Shown: positions 43,078 through 53,712 of the stretch, one piece after another
How positions within the stretch are numbered: the stretch's first letter is position 1
Layout: each line of letters opens with the position of its first letter
Assembly (NCBI GenBank): GCA_030374805.1
Contig: JARGSG010000014.1
Span: 744,001 to 808,000 of the forward strand
DNA length: 64,000 nucleotides
Direction of reading: 5' to 3'
Source of the DNA: Gracilaria gracilis
Lineage: Eukaryota > Rhodophyta > Florideophyceae > Gracilariales > Gracilariaceae
Notes under the pieces: model-generated
What the model was told of the DNA's origin: nothing
The model's input: only the letters and a program-made list of their open reading frames with translations
The model's database searches: none
Translations under genes and position numbers: made by a program

Positions 43078-46040
43078 AATGGAGGTCTCCGTTCCACCGG
43101 AACCTCCGGAACCAGACCGAATTGAGTCGAGTTCTAAACCTCCGTCACCTTCTCTCCCACCCTTTGAAACCTCAATTGGAAACGACTCTACTCCTCCACT
43201 TTCCGAAGAGTCGCTCGGCGCCCTTCACATGGATTATCCTACCATCCATAGCCTCCAACCTTGGTCACCGTGAGGCAGGCGAGCTCCTTGGTCTTCTTTG
43301 GAACCCCCGCTTCCCGCAGAAGCGCTTCAACGAAACCATCACCAGTTCCAAGCGCTGTACGGAACTCAAGAACGCTATTTTCGAACGATATGCTTCCGGC
43401 GATGGATTCAAACGAACCTCTTTCTCCCCGCAAGGATGTAAGTTCAGCGCCACCCTCTACACGAGAGACCCAATTGAGACCCTTCTCAAGCAGCTCCAGT
43501 TGGCTAACAGCGAAAACACCTTCTTCCATTTTATCCCCCAGACCCACTCCGTGAAAATTTCTCATCCCATGTCCGCAACTCTGGCAAGAGACGCCACCTC
43601 CAAGCTGAAGGAAGTGGTAATGGGCTTCTTGGATAATAGAATAGTTTGGCATACTCGAGAAATAAGTTTCAGTGAATCTTTCGTTGGTCTTCTGCAGTTG
43701 TACACCGATAAGTCTTCAACAATTCTAAAGCAAACTTCGGTCACCGCCTATCTCCTTCAACTCGTTTTCCTCAACTTTTCCGACCATCTACGCCGCAAAT
43801 GTATCCGCGTAGACCTCACGGTAGTTGCGTACTTCTCTGCAGCTCTCGAAGAAGTTTCTTCGTCGCATGCAGATGCCATGCCCTTCGTTTCCAACAAATC
43901 TCTCCGCGATGCGAGGATGCAGATTCTGCATCACTCCCTTTGTCGTATTCTAGAGCCTATTCTAAACCTTGCATTGAAAAAAATTGAGTTCACCGGGAAA
44001 GCCAAAGGCCATCGGTTATGCCATCCACTGTTGGCAAGTTACTGCGCAGACATACCTGAAGCAAAGGATATTCTGTCTATTCTTCATAGCCCAAAGACCG
44101 GACGCCCCTGTCACGGATGCCTGGTGCCACGCTCAGCTTTATTCAGTGATATGCCTACCTCTTTCTCCTTGCGCACACAGAACCAGACAAAACGACTAAG
44201 GGAAACATATTCCGCAGTCTTGAAAAATGCAGAGCACGAAGACCTTGAACGACGTCCCCTTCGAGCTAGAGACAGAAGAGCTGAGGCAGATTCTATGATG
44301 CGCTCCAACTACGTATCTCTTATCCCATCTTTTCTAGAAAGCCTTTTTATCCTTCGTTTGATCCCAGGACTTTCTCCTTACAGCCTCTTTTCCTTCGAAC
44401 CGTTGCACAACCTTCATCTTGGCATATCAAAGCTCATTAAAACAGCCACCATTGAGCGACTTCAGTCACACACGCTGTTAACCACCATAGGAGCATCTGC
44501 ACCGCGCTCCTTCCGAACAGTTCGCACGCAACTTCTAAACAATGCAAACGCCATCCTCGCCGCCATGGAAAGGGACTTCCGCGCTAGAGGCTTGCACATA
44601 GACTTTTCTACACAAGAAAAATGCAAGTCTCTCAACGGTATATTCACCAACGAAGGTCTACGCGGAATGCTGGAGGCGAAGAACTACAAAGCACTGGACA
44701 TGGTTTTCCCATTCATAGGCGCTTTTTTTGATACATGTTGTGGAGAACATGAAACAGCACCTATCACACCCATCTTCACACAATGCTCAGACTTGTTCGG
44801 CGCCATTTTCAGGTGCAATCGGGAACCACACTGGAACGAAAGCTCTCTCTCAGCTCTCCAGGCCCAGATCACAGCCTTCAAACAATGTACGACCAGAACA
44901 TTAGCTGACTTCTACCCCTCTAGACTTGGAACGTTGAAGTTTCATCTTCTTGATCATCTCGTCGAGGATATCAGACGTCTAGAAGGTATCCAATACTACG
45001 ATGCGGGGATATATGAGCATGCCCACCTCTTATTCAAAAGGCATTATCGGCGAACTTCGAGAAGAACGGCAACGGCTGTGCAGGAAATTATTCGCTCTAT
45101 CGACCATAAAAATGTCAGAAAGAAATGGATTGGTGATAATCTCCAAGAAGACATGGCACGTGCACCATACGCTTCCCCAATACCTTCTATTCAACTTCCT
45201 CGATTTACGAAGAGGGGTCGTTCGATAACCATGGGATAACTTCCTCACTACGTTGGGCGGCTCTCCTCATCTTCAATGACGCTATCTGATGTTAAGAAGG
45301 ACCTCCAGGATAATGATACAATCTCCATTCTAGACCAAATTGGGGAACAAGCACTTCCACAGTTCCTCAACCTGGTTGAGGAGACGCTCGAAGATAACTC
45401 CATATCCCACTTACCGGAGAAGATCAGGATAACACTCGTGAACTCCGCAGTTGTAAGAGGTGGTATGGTTCCCGTTCTACGACATTTTGAGGCCTCGTCC
45501 AATTCTATCGTCCTAGGTAGAAACAAGTACCCCATCAACCAAAGGGTGTTTTCCTCTCCAGCTTTCGGACCGAGCAGGAAGCCCAAATTCTCGACCATCT
45601 TGGTCAAAGGAGAACAAGGTGCAACATGGGTTGATCAAGTAGTCGCTCTTCTTCGTGTGTCTGTTCTCGAATACTCGGGCCCTGTTCCAGAAGTGGCATT
45701 CGTTCGGTATTTTGAGGTATTGCCTCCCGCAACAGCTTTGGACAATGTTTTGCAATGCATATATTTACGTTGGGCTACAAGTGATGAGCAAAACCACACT
45801 GTACCCTTCCCTGCCCATTCAAAACTAAAGAGCTCAGAACACCTTACCCCTTCGTACGGAATGGTTCCGGGTTCATCAATACAGGGAGCAATACATATAG
45901 TTCGTTCTAACTATCCAGACCAGCCATTTTCTTCTACACTCCAATGGTTCCAACATCGATTCTACATCAATAGGTTTTATCATGAGCCTGTTCAAAACCC
46001 AACTGAACCCGAAGAACCCCGTATAGAAGTAGAACAGTAA
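43078..46040 (+). pseudogene. CACTA/Plavaka-like DDE transposase, copy 1
   Basis: A likely start is the ATG at 43078 (MEVSVPPEPPEPDRIE). The frame changes near 43240-43273. From there one frame runs to 46040 with a single TAA at 45237-45239. Recognisable are ASYCADIPEAKDIL followed by GRPCHGCLVPRS (an acidic residue plus CxxC, as in tnp2-type enzymes), FSFEPLHNLHLGISKLI (the D/E-x-LH-x-LH-like box) and a His/Glu region (KFHLLDHLVEDI, YEHAHLLFKRHYRRTSRR). The C-terminal domain (GMVPGSSIQGAIHIV, then FYINRFY) matches the tail of Plavaka-type transposases in layout. Assignment to CACTA versus Plavaka is uncertain. Confidence 0.6.
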
Positions 46041-46051
46041 AAGATTCCCAG

Positions 46052-47785
46052 TCATTCTTCTTGTTCATTGTCGCCACGTTGCAATCCTCTCCCCACTGGT
46101 GTGCTACTTCCAAAACCCAGCATGTCCTTCTCCTTGAAATCCATGTCCCTTTCTTCACACTCTCCGATAAAACAATTTGTAACTGATCCCGATCTCTTGC
46201 TCACATTCTCAACGAAGAAACGTTCACGCAGCGTTAAGTATGTCTTTCCGCTCGAGGGCATTCGAAAAGCTATCGTAGCCTCCCTCATATCATTCCCCAG
46301 CACTCCAGTCCATTCATGTGCTGCACTTCCAGAGTGATGGAGCTCGTTGGAATAACCTCTCTGTACATGTTGCCGGATATCTTCCAACAACTCTTTCAAA
46401 CAGAGAGGTAATAACTCCGCATACTTCTTCGTGAAATGTTTCTGCCTTTGCCCATCTCTCGGAGATTGAGCAGTAACAAGTGTGACAACCGTCAGAATCC
46501 ATGCGTCTAGGCGTGCAAGTGCCATTATCGTGCCATCCATTAATGTACCTTCCTCTTTATCCTCAACATGATACGCAATGAAGTCCTTCAACACTTCTAC
46601 GCCTACCGTGTTTCTGAAGAACAAGTCCTGGTCGTTCGTATCCATTTCATCCCCGTCATTATTAGCGTTCGAATACTTCAAACGATCAAGCGGTGCCCTC
46701 CTCCACCATGACGTGGTGGGGGTTCCATTCGCACTAAGTCGCAAGATGTTCTCTTGCGCTTCCCTCAGCTGCTGTTCAACTTCATCGGCATTTTCTTCTA
46801 CTACTTTCGTTCTTCTCCATATTAGATCATAACCCAACCACAAAAACAATTTATCCCTTGTATTTCTCTTTCGCACCCCCACAACATCACTCATTGTCTG
46901 TTTCATTCTCTGCCTTAGACACATATCCGCACACTTCTAATATGCATCTTCTGTGAGAGAGGCCTGCCTAATTCCTTCCCAACTCACTTCTTTCAACTCA
47001 CTTTGTACCATGGTCTTCAGCAGCGCATCCGCACCCCCTTCAAGAGATGGTGTGAACATTCCAAAGCTGGCGAGGAGCTCCACAGGATTCTTGGAAACCA
47101 TCGCGACACCATCCCCCTCGTTTCGAATTATCCCTTCTCCATTCTCCGTCGCTCCCTCCAATATCTCAGCTCGATTGATCCAATTCCTTGAAGGTTTCTC
47201 ACCTCCAAAACACAGTTCACTGGTCTCTCTCCTGGCCCAAGTCAACATATTGTGATACACTCCTCGCGCAACCACTCGAAACGCATCGCTTACAGCGATT
47301 CGATGCTTCTTTCGTCCGTTTCGTCCGGGTTCACTGGTACGGGAAGTGTTACTGCCCTCCTGCTTCAATGCACCACGTAAACCTTCAATCACCAGTTCTT
47401 TCTCCTGAAGCTTAGTCTTCAATGCTGTGCTTTGCTCTTGCGCAACCTTTACAAGGATTCCCCGTATCATCAAATCCTCCTCCAACTTCTTCACCTTTTC
47501 TTTCAATCTATTGATTTCTTTCAGCAAATCTCTGTGGTTTACAGAAGACTTGATTTCTTTCTCGACAGTTTCCCTGTCTTCTTCCTCCTCCTGATCCACT
47601 TCATGTACCTCCCTTATTCTCTGTACTCCATCTACTTCTGTTCTTTGTTGAACAGTAGAGGTTAGAGTCCTCTTCATTGCACGATATACTGGAGTTATTT
47701 CATCCCCTGCACTATCCGCGTTGTCCACAGTGTCAGCCACATGCTGTTCAGAGTTATCCTCTCTGAGTCTTTTTCGCCCTGACAA
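46052..47785 (-). pseudogene. Coiled-coil accessory gene of the CACTA/Plavaka-like element, one in-frame TAG
   Basis: One minus-strand frame runs from 47785 to 46052 with a single TAG at 46937-46939. It opens at a TTG after a stop; the first ATG is at 47677, so the true N-terminus may be lost or spliced. Its N-terminal part is acidic with a nuclear-type basic patch and a long heptad region (LLKEINRLKEKVKKLEEDL). The middle is basic (GRNGRKKHRIAVSDAFRVVARGVY). The remainder is unassigned helical sequence. The stop lies 11 bp before its convergent partner's side of the element. Its role is unknown; DNA binding or assembly with the transposase is a guess from position. Confidence 0.5.
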
Positions 47786-48678
47786 ATTCTAGTTCCAAGG
47801 ATTTACCCTTCCCACACGCTGTATACCGACCCGTCGGGGCTTCAAGGCAACTGTAGATGCCCTTCGCGTCGAAAATGGTGATGGCCGTGGAATGGTTGTG
47901 GGATCGCCCACACTCCGTTGTAGGTCTCTTGCAGTGGGACTACTTCCCAGTTCAGAGACACGGACATTTTCTTATTCCTCTTCTGAAACTCGAACCTTTT
48001 ACACAATATCCCTTGTCAACGGACCTGCTGGTTCTCGAGCTTCCGGAACCGGTGAAATTTCTTCGGAGCTCGGATTTGGTTCTACGTTGCCAGTGGAACG
48101 CTTTGGGGAGCTCGGCGATGGTTTACTTTGACGTACATCGCTAGTGTTCTCAGAGGTACCTTTGCGCCGAGAATGGCGGTGACCGACGGTGGGATTAGGC
48201 CCGTGGTTGTCCTTCGCTGCTGGTGTTTGATGTGGCGTTGTTTTAAAAGCCACTCGTGTTGAACCTCTGGTATCCTCACCAAGTTTCTTCTTCTTCCCTA
48301 CAGGCTTCTTGCGCGACTGGGTGCTTCGCGTTCTTGCCTTGTCCACCACGTTGTTAATTGATACCAATGCCCAAGTTGAGAAAAGAAACCAGGGAAGACA
48401 AAGGGATTGGAGAGTAAAGGGGATTTAGAGAACGGTGTGAAAGAGCGAGGATGGTTGGACACGGAAGGGAGTATGATGAATGGAATAGCGGAATCAATAA
48501 CGGTCAGTTTACAGAACCTGTGGAAATCATTGGAAACTACAAATCGTGCAGCTACACAAAAAGAGTTGCCTATAGACCTCGCAACCACTCTTCGTCCTCA
48601 GCGGGATCAAGAGTGGGAGACCAGTCCTAATTGTACTCCGCACCATAACTGACATAGAGCTCCTCACCAACTTCTATC
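47786..48678. other. Flank with a basic low-complexity minus-strand frame
   Basis: A 122-codon minus-strand frame (47999-48367; KARTRSTQSRKKPVGKKKKL) is Lys/Arg/Ser/Pro-rich. It could be the lost N-terminus of the accessory gene, or chance. Nothing else is seen. Confidence 0.3.
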
Positions 48679-49214
48679 TGTCTCTGGTGCCACGTATGCC
48701 ATTAACACAGGTTTGCCAGAAACAGCGCGTTGGGAAAGCGGACCGATGTGCAGTGGCGTTTCATCAGTGCACTGATGAAGCGCCACGACACCCGGGTCCG
48801 CTGTCATCGGCACGCTGGTGGTGCCACGTATGCCACTATCACAGGTTTGCCACACACGGGGCGTTCGGACAGCGGACCAAGGTGGCGTGGCGCTTCATCG
48901 GTGCACCGATGAAGCACCACGACACCCGGGTCCGCTGTCATCGGTGCGCTGGTGGTGCCACGTATGTTACTACCACAGGTTTCCCATACACGGGGCGTTG
49001 GGACAGCGGACCAATGTGCAGTGGCGCTTCATCGGTGCACCGATGAAGCACCACGACACCCGGGTCCGCTGTCATCGGTGCGCTGGTGGTACCACGTATG
49101 CCACTACCACAGGTTTGCCATACACGGGGCGTTGGGACAGCGGACCGATGTGCAGTGGCGCTTCATCAGTGCACTGATGAAGCGACACGACACCCGTGCC
49201 TTGCCGCCCCGGTC
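48679..49214 (+). repeat. Tandem array of four 134-bp units, each with a foldback palindrome
   Basis: Unit starts are at about 48679, 48813, 48947 and 49081, an even 134-bp period. Each has a spacer (GCCACGTATGCCA, CACAGGTTTGCCA, ACGGGGCGTTGGGACA) and a palindrome of about 70 bp at 48737-48806, 48869-48941, 49003-49075 and 49137-49200. Palindromes alternate between centres with CATCAGTGCACTGATG and CATCGGTGCACCGATG. Both halves carry matching changes, which keeps the stem paired. The same family is dispersed at 29.3-31 kb. Open frames across the array are by-products of the repeat. Confidence 0.85.
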
Positions 49215-49575
49215 GGTCCCGAATATCTGTATCCGGGGCACACGTGCTACTACTACTGGATATCGCGTTTGCAGAAACATCGCAGCCATGTACAACTAAC
49301 TCCCGTTCGGGTCTGTTTCACAGCCCCCTGTACTACATTCTTTAGTAGCTAACGTAGGTCTGTTGTCCTCACTACGGCCCGGGCGTCATGAGTGCTGGCG
49401 AGGCGTACAATACAGTAACGGTTTTAGCGCGAAACCGGTCGGAACAGAAAGGGGTAAGTTATGGTTTCATATATAGGCCGTGCGCATAGACAGTGGCACG
49501 AAAAACGAGAACGGCGTCGATTGCACCGTATGGCACCGAATTCTTGCTTTCGGTGGCGCTTTTGGCATTTCTAAG
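49215..49575. other. Intergenic
   Basis: No gene or repeat recognised. Confidence 0.4.
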
Positions 49576-50582
49576 ATGTCGAACGGATACGTGAAGGACG
49601 AGGAGCTTCTTGCGTTCCTGGAAGGGAAGGAGATCGGAGGAACGCCGTCTCCGAAGCCGGAAGTGGCCGAAGTTGCGCGGGTGGATGGAGCGTCACGAGA
49701 GGAGGAGGTTGTGGCTGTGGGGAAGGCAGGGGCTGCGGATGTGGGCTCGAAGGTGTTGGAGAACAAGGGGGAGAAGGATGGGATATGGAGGAAAGGGGCG
49801 GTGCACCTGAGCCAGTTGGGGATTGGGGAGCACATGGAGGGTGGAGGTGGAGCGGGAGGTAGGAAAGAGCAATTTACGGGGGAAATGAAAGAGCGGGTGA
49901 GGTTGTTGGGAGTTGTGATGAAGAAGCAAATGGATGATTGTATTGCGGAGAGTGTGGCGAATATGGGGGGGTGTTGAGTGAGGAGGAGAATGGGGTGTCA
50001 TTGGAAGCAATATCTAATTTGCGGAATGGTTTGAAGGTGCTGGGAATGGAGATGGGTCGTCATGCGGACGGGATGGTGGAATGCGTAGGGAAGGAGATAC
50101 GGGAGCTAAGAGAGGAGAATATGATGCTGAAGGGGAGGTTGGAGATGCTGGAGATGCAGATTGAAGAGGTGGAAAAGGCGCGGTTGTTGTTTTGTGGAGG
50201 TGAAGGGGATACTGACGGGGACAGGAGGGGAGGTGGGAGGAAGTTGTACCAAGGGGGAATGAAGTTTGATAAGGGATCGCCTGTGACGCCAAAGACTAAG
50301 GAAGTGGGTAGTCGTTTGAAGAAGAGACGCAAGGAGGGAGGGAAGGTGGCAGGAGAGGAGGTGCGGCCGGGGCTGCGGGTTGCGACCTTGACTGGGTTTC
50401 GAAGCGCGGCGCATGCGGTGCAGACAGCGGAGCGCATACTGGAAGAGCAGAAGGAGCGGAGGATGGGTGGTATGGGGAGCCGTTCTGGGGCGAGGAGGGT
50501 GTACGAGAATGAGGAGAGCTGCCCGCGGAACTTCTACGAGATGACGTTTGAGGAGACGGAAACGCAGGATCCGAACGCGTAA
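49576..50582 (+). pseudogene. Coiled-coil protein of unknown function, frame broken at a G run
   Basis: The likely start is the ATG at 49576 (MSNGYVKDEELLAFLEGKE). The frame ends at 49977, but the sequence continues in another frame after a run of seven G (49965-49971) to a stop at 50582. The protein is Gly/Glu-rich with a heptad segment (IRELREENMMLKGRLEMLEMQIEEVEKARLL), a basic region (SRLKKRRKEGG) and an ordered C-terminus (LTGFRSAAHAVQTAERILEE, then SCPRNFYEMTFEE). The coding strand is strikingly purine-rich, like the accessory gene of the element to its left. I infer that it is an accessory gene of a related element, but no clear sequence match is seen. Confidence 0.45.
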
Positions 50583-51170
50583 GAAGCGGAAATTGACTAA
50601 AGTATGGTAAGGGGGTGGCGGTGTTGAGTGGAGGTGGATATGGGAAGGAATGGGCGGATTTCTTAGGGTGGCTGGGTTGGCAATTGCTTCGCATTTTCGG
50701 GCGAAATGGAAATTGGAACTAGCACGTATGGAAAATTTGGAGAGGGTCGTGGAAAAGAGTGTAGTTGGGGTGGGTTGCGAGGCGAACCTCTCGAAATACT
50801 AGGAGACCTAGCATTAAACTGCGCGGGATGGAATACAATATTCCAAAATTTGTTAATTTTTTGAGTGCCAGCCTCTGCCACCCCCGCGCGCGCCCAGATA
50901 ACCCCTAAAACTAGCAACTATTCCACACATAGCACCAAGTATTCCACTTTGCAGAACACAGACGAGCTGATGGGATAGCAGATGCTTTCTGTCGTGTGGT
51001 ATTGGGTGTAAGGTTCAAACAAAGTAAAAAGTAGGCTGTAGACGGTGTGCGGAAGCTTCTAGACACGCTCATTGAAGGCATAGGGGAGCAGTCTTTGCGC
51101 GGTAATGCGAGAACTGCTGATAAAGTGTATGAAAAGCAGGCAATTCTAGAGCTTCTTAAAAAAAAGCTTT
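50583..51170. other. Gene-free stretch
   Basis: No recognisable gene. It ends in an A run next to the dispersed repeat. Confidence 0.45.
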
Positions 51171-51682
51171 AGTATAGTGAGCCAAAGTCGGTGCTTTGTG
51201 TATCCGATTGGCCGTTCACGTACAAAGGGGTAGTGCACGGTGAACCGGTGCAGTGGCACCACCACGTGTACGATTTGGGGACCAAGTGCCAGGACGGGTT
51301 GGCACAGCGTACGAGTTGGACACGTGTGCAGTCTGGATAGTGACAATGCAATTAGACAGATCGTACAGTAGTCAGTAGGGGGCCCAGACCCGATATTTAG
51401 TTGTAGTTCGGATCCCCCTTCCTCCCAATCGTAAACGACAAGCATCTTCTGCCGAACGTTTTCCTCGCCAGCTTGCGCCAGCGATAGACCGCACGGTATA
51501 TTTTACTAAGGTTTCTTAGACCGTTCGTACCCTTTTGCGCGCACCTGTACGCGCTTGGTGATACCGACCGTCCACTCTCCCTTCGACCGCCCGGTGCTTC
51601 CGCACTCCTCAACCGTTCAAACTCATTACAGTCACACGACTGTATGCTGCCACCGCTCCCGTCTCAAGACCGCTTCGGACTC
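51171..51682 (-). repeat. Dispersed repeat of about 515 bp, copy B (inverted)
   Basis: This is the inverted partner of 36878-37392. Both copies begin and end at matching points and differ by scattered substitutions and small indels. It is placed just before the PDDEXK-type protein relic. Confidence 0.75.
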
Positions 51683-51797
51683 TCTCCCTTTTTGGGCATT
51701 TTACCACAAAGGTGTATCAGCTCTATTTTTGCCATGCCGCAACACCATATCAAGTGCCCTCTATTCGTCAGTGCTACATTTTTGCAAGCCAGCAGAA

Positions 51798-53712
51798 TGG
51801 ATGATGTTGAATTAGACGAAGAAGATTGGGAATCCAATAGATATCGGCCATTGGATAATGATGGCAGTGTATTGTCGAGAGGAACGATTGCAATTGAAAC
51901 ACCGTTCACGATTGATGACTCGCCCGCGGCAGGGTCAGCTGCATACTAGTCACGTTCGAAAATGACGAGAGGACAAAGAGCAATACAAGCATTTGCAGTA
52001 CGGGAGCATGGCACAGACAAGTTTGCTAACATTCTTCGCTTCCTGGTCGACGTGCCCGAGAGCATGTCCGCATCGATGAAATGTTGGATACAGTACCACA
52101 GCAGATAACGTTTGAGTCGCAACTTTTCATGGAATCCAGGGCACAGAGTATTTTAGCTGTTCCGGTAAAGAAGTGGTTTGAACTTGGGTGCACTGTCCTA
52201 ACAAAAGCTCAAAGGTGGGCAGACTGATTTGTTCTATGACAATTCCGAGTCACAGAAACCCTTGCTGGGGCCGTTTAGCTACAGGATGAAGACGTCAGGG
52301 AACTAGTGCAGCTGGAGCGAAGAGAAGAAAGATGTAATTCAAATGACATAGATTGGATGAACAAATTGGCGGCATCCTGGGACAGCCAAAAGCGCAGCAC
52401 GGAGTTGTTGTTGCGTGGAACTATCAATGAGAGTATAGTAATTTCGGCCCTACAAAAGTTGCAGTAAGTGGCAGAAGTTTTCGAGATGAACATGTGCGGA
52501 CTATACTGCATATGCTCCGTTCGTAATAAATAAGAGGAAAGGACTACTTTGCTTGTTCGCCCAACGGGGTGGCCCTACTGGATCTCATGGAGTTGCATGA
52601 AGACTTGGAAAAGAATGAAGCAGGAAATCTTACTGAGATTTAAATAGAAGGTAACCATCTTGGAATCGCTGCCGTAGAGATAAAGAGAAGGGTTTCGAAT
52701 AACATTTTGGGATCAGTTGTTGGTCGAGCTACACAGTCCTTAATTGTGGGAAAGATTGGTGCTCCAGTCATACGAGAATACATACCAGTTGAGTATGTCG
52801 GACAAATGCTTCATCAAATTTATGTTATGAACGTCAACCTGTGTTTGAATGTATCTGTGGCAGAAGCAGGTGTTATCTACAAACTTCTCGTCATTTGTGA
52901 CGACGATCAGCGTATGATTGCTGGCGACGCACTGGGCCGCTCAGTCGAAAGGGTGTTGAGGTGGGTACATGCAGAACCGGTGGTGTTTCCAGAGTTTATT
53001 GAAACAAAGTTAAAGGTTGTTCTGCAATCAAAACTGCATTTCTGGACAGTACTGAACAACAACGTTAGAAGCGAAGGAGCTTTGCCTCCGATTAAACTGT
53101 TCAAGCACTCTACAGAATCTATATATTCGAAAACCAAAGGCGCAGTAGACGGTTCAACTCAGACTAGAGTCATACTTCGCTCATCAACATCGCATTTAAA
53201 GTGGGAGGAAAAACTTGTTACGCAAGTGCTCAAGCCGCTTGCTGTTAATGGTTTCGTAGCTTGGCATATGATGGGGCGCCGAGAATTACTGGAATCTGAA
53301 GAGCTATTTAGTGCTCTGGATGGATAACGTCTTGCTTTCAATAAAGTACATTCATTTTCGGATTTCATACACGGTGTCAGTAAGGAGATGTTCTACTACG
53401 ATGACGTATTCAAGAAAAATGAAGTGCATGATTCAGAAGAACAGTATTCTGAGATTAACAGAGACGAAATAAGAAGGTTGAAAGCGCTTGCGGTTGCGAA
53501 GAGGAGGCACAGAAATCCTCTCTTCAACAACGGAAATGGTCTGGAACTTCATTTAAAAGTAAGAGGTCATGGACCAATACAAAAGGAAGCACCAAGATGT
53601 TGTGCTATTTGTCGTAGTCAGAAACCTGGTTGACGGGGCCACAGCACTACCTACAACTGCTCGTATTGTGCAGTAACATTGTGTGGTTGTGTTTACTGGC
53701 CTCTCAAGAAAA
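51798..53712 (+). pseudogene. Broken PDDEXK (YqaJ-like) nuclease protein with Cys-rich tail, mobile-element type
   Basis: A relic of about 640 codons starts with an acidic segment (MDDVELDEEDWES near 51798). It continues through a nuclease core: a Glu-containing helix (STELLLRGTINESIVISAL near 52396), YFACSPNGVALLDL near 52548 and AAVEIKRRV near 52668. Together these fit the E...D/N-G...ExK pattern of YqaJ/PDDEXK nucleases. A conserved-looking middle (TESIYSKTKGAVDGSTQ near 53113, LKWEEKLVTQVLK near 53197) leads to a Cys-rich end (CCAIC, YNCSYCAVTLC near 53599-53682) like that of many algal and oomycete transposon proteins. It is broken at several points. The element family is not known to me; a virus-related origin is possible. 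Confidence 0.6.

Larger units (their letters stand above)
42655..48367. mobile_element. CACTA/Plavaka-like DNA transposon, two convergent genes
   Basis: A transposase (+) and a coiled-coil accessory gene (-) converge at about 46.04-46.05 kb. The transposase half of the + strand and the accessory half are both pyrimidine-rich on +. The accessory coding strand is therefore purine-rich, a shared compositional habit. I did not find ends or target duplication, so the limits are only those of the coding region and its flanks. A relative lies at 32058-33861. Confidence 0.5.

Noticed and set aside
48679-49214. Regular repeats with intervening sequence, CRISPR-like at first sight
   Set aside because: The intervening sequence is as conserved as the repeat, units are 134 bp, and the host is eukaryotic. 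It is a tandem foldback satellite.
48687-49352. Several overlapping open frames with repeated WRFIGAPMK-type peptides
   Set aside because: They follow directly from the palindromic repeat read in different frames, and no independent coding signal is seen.
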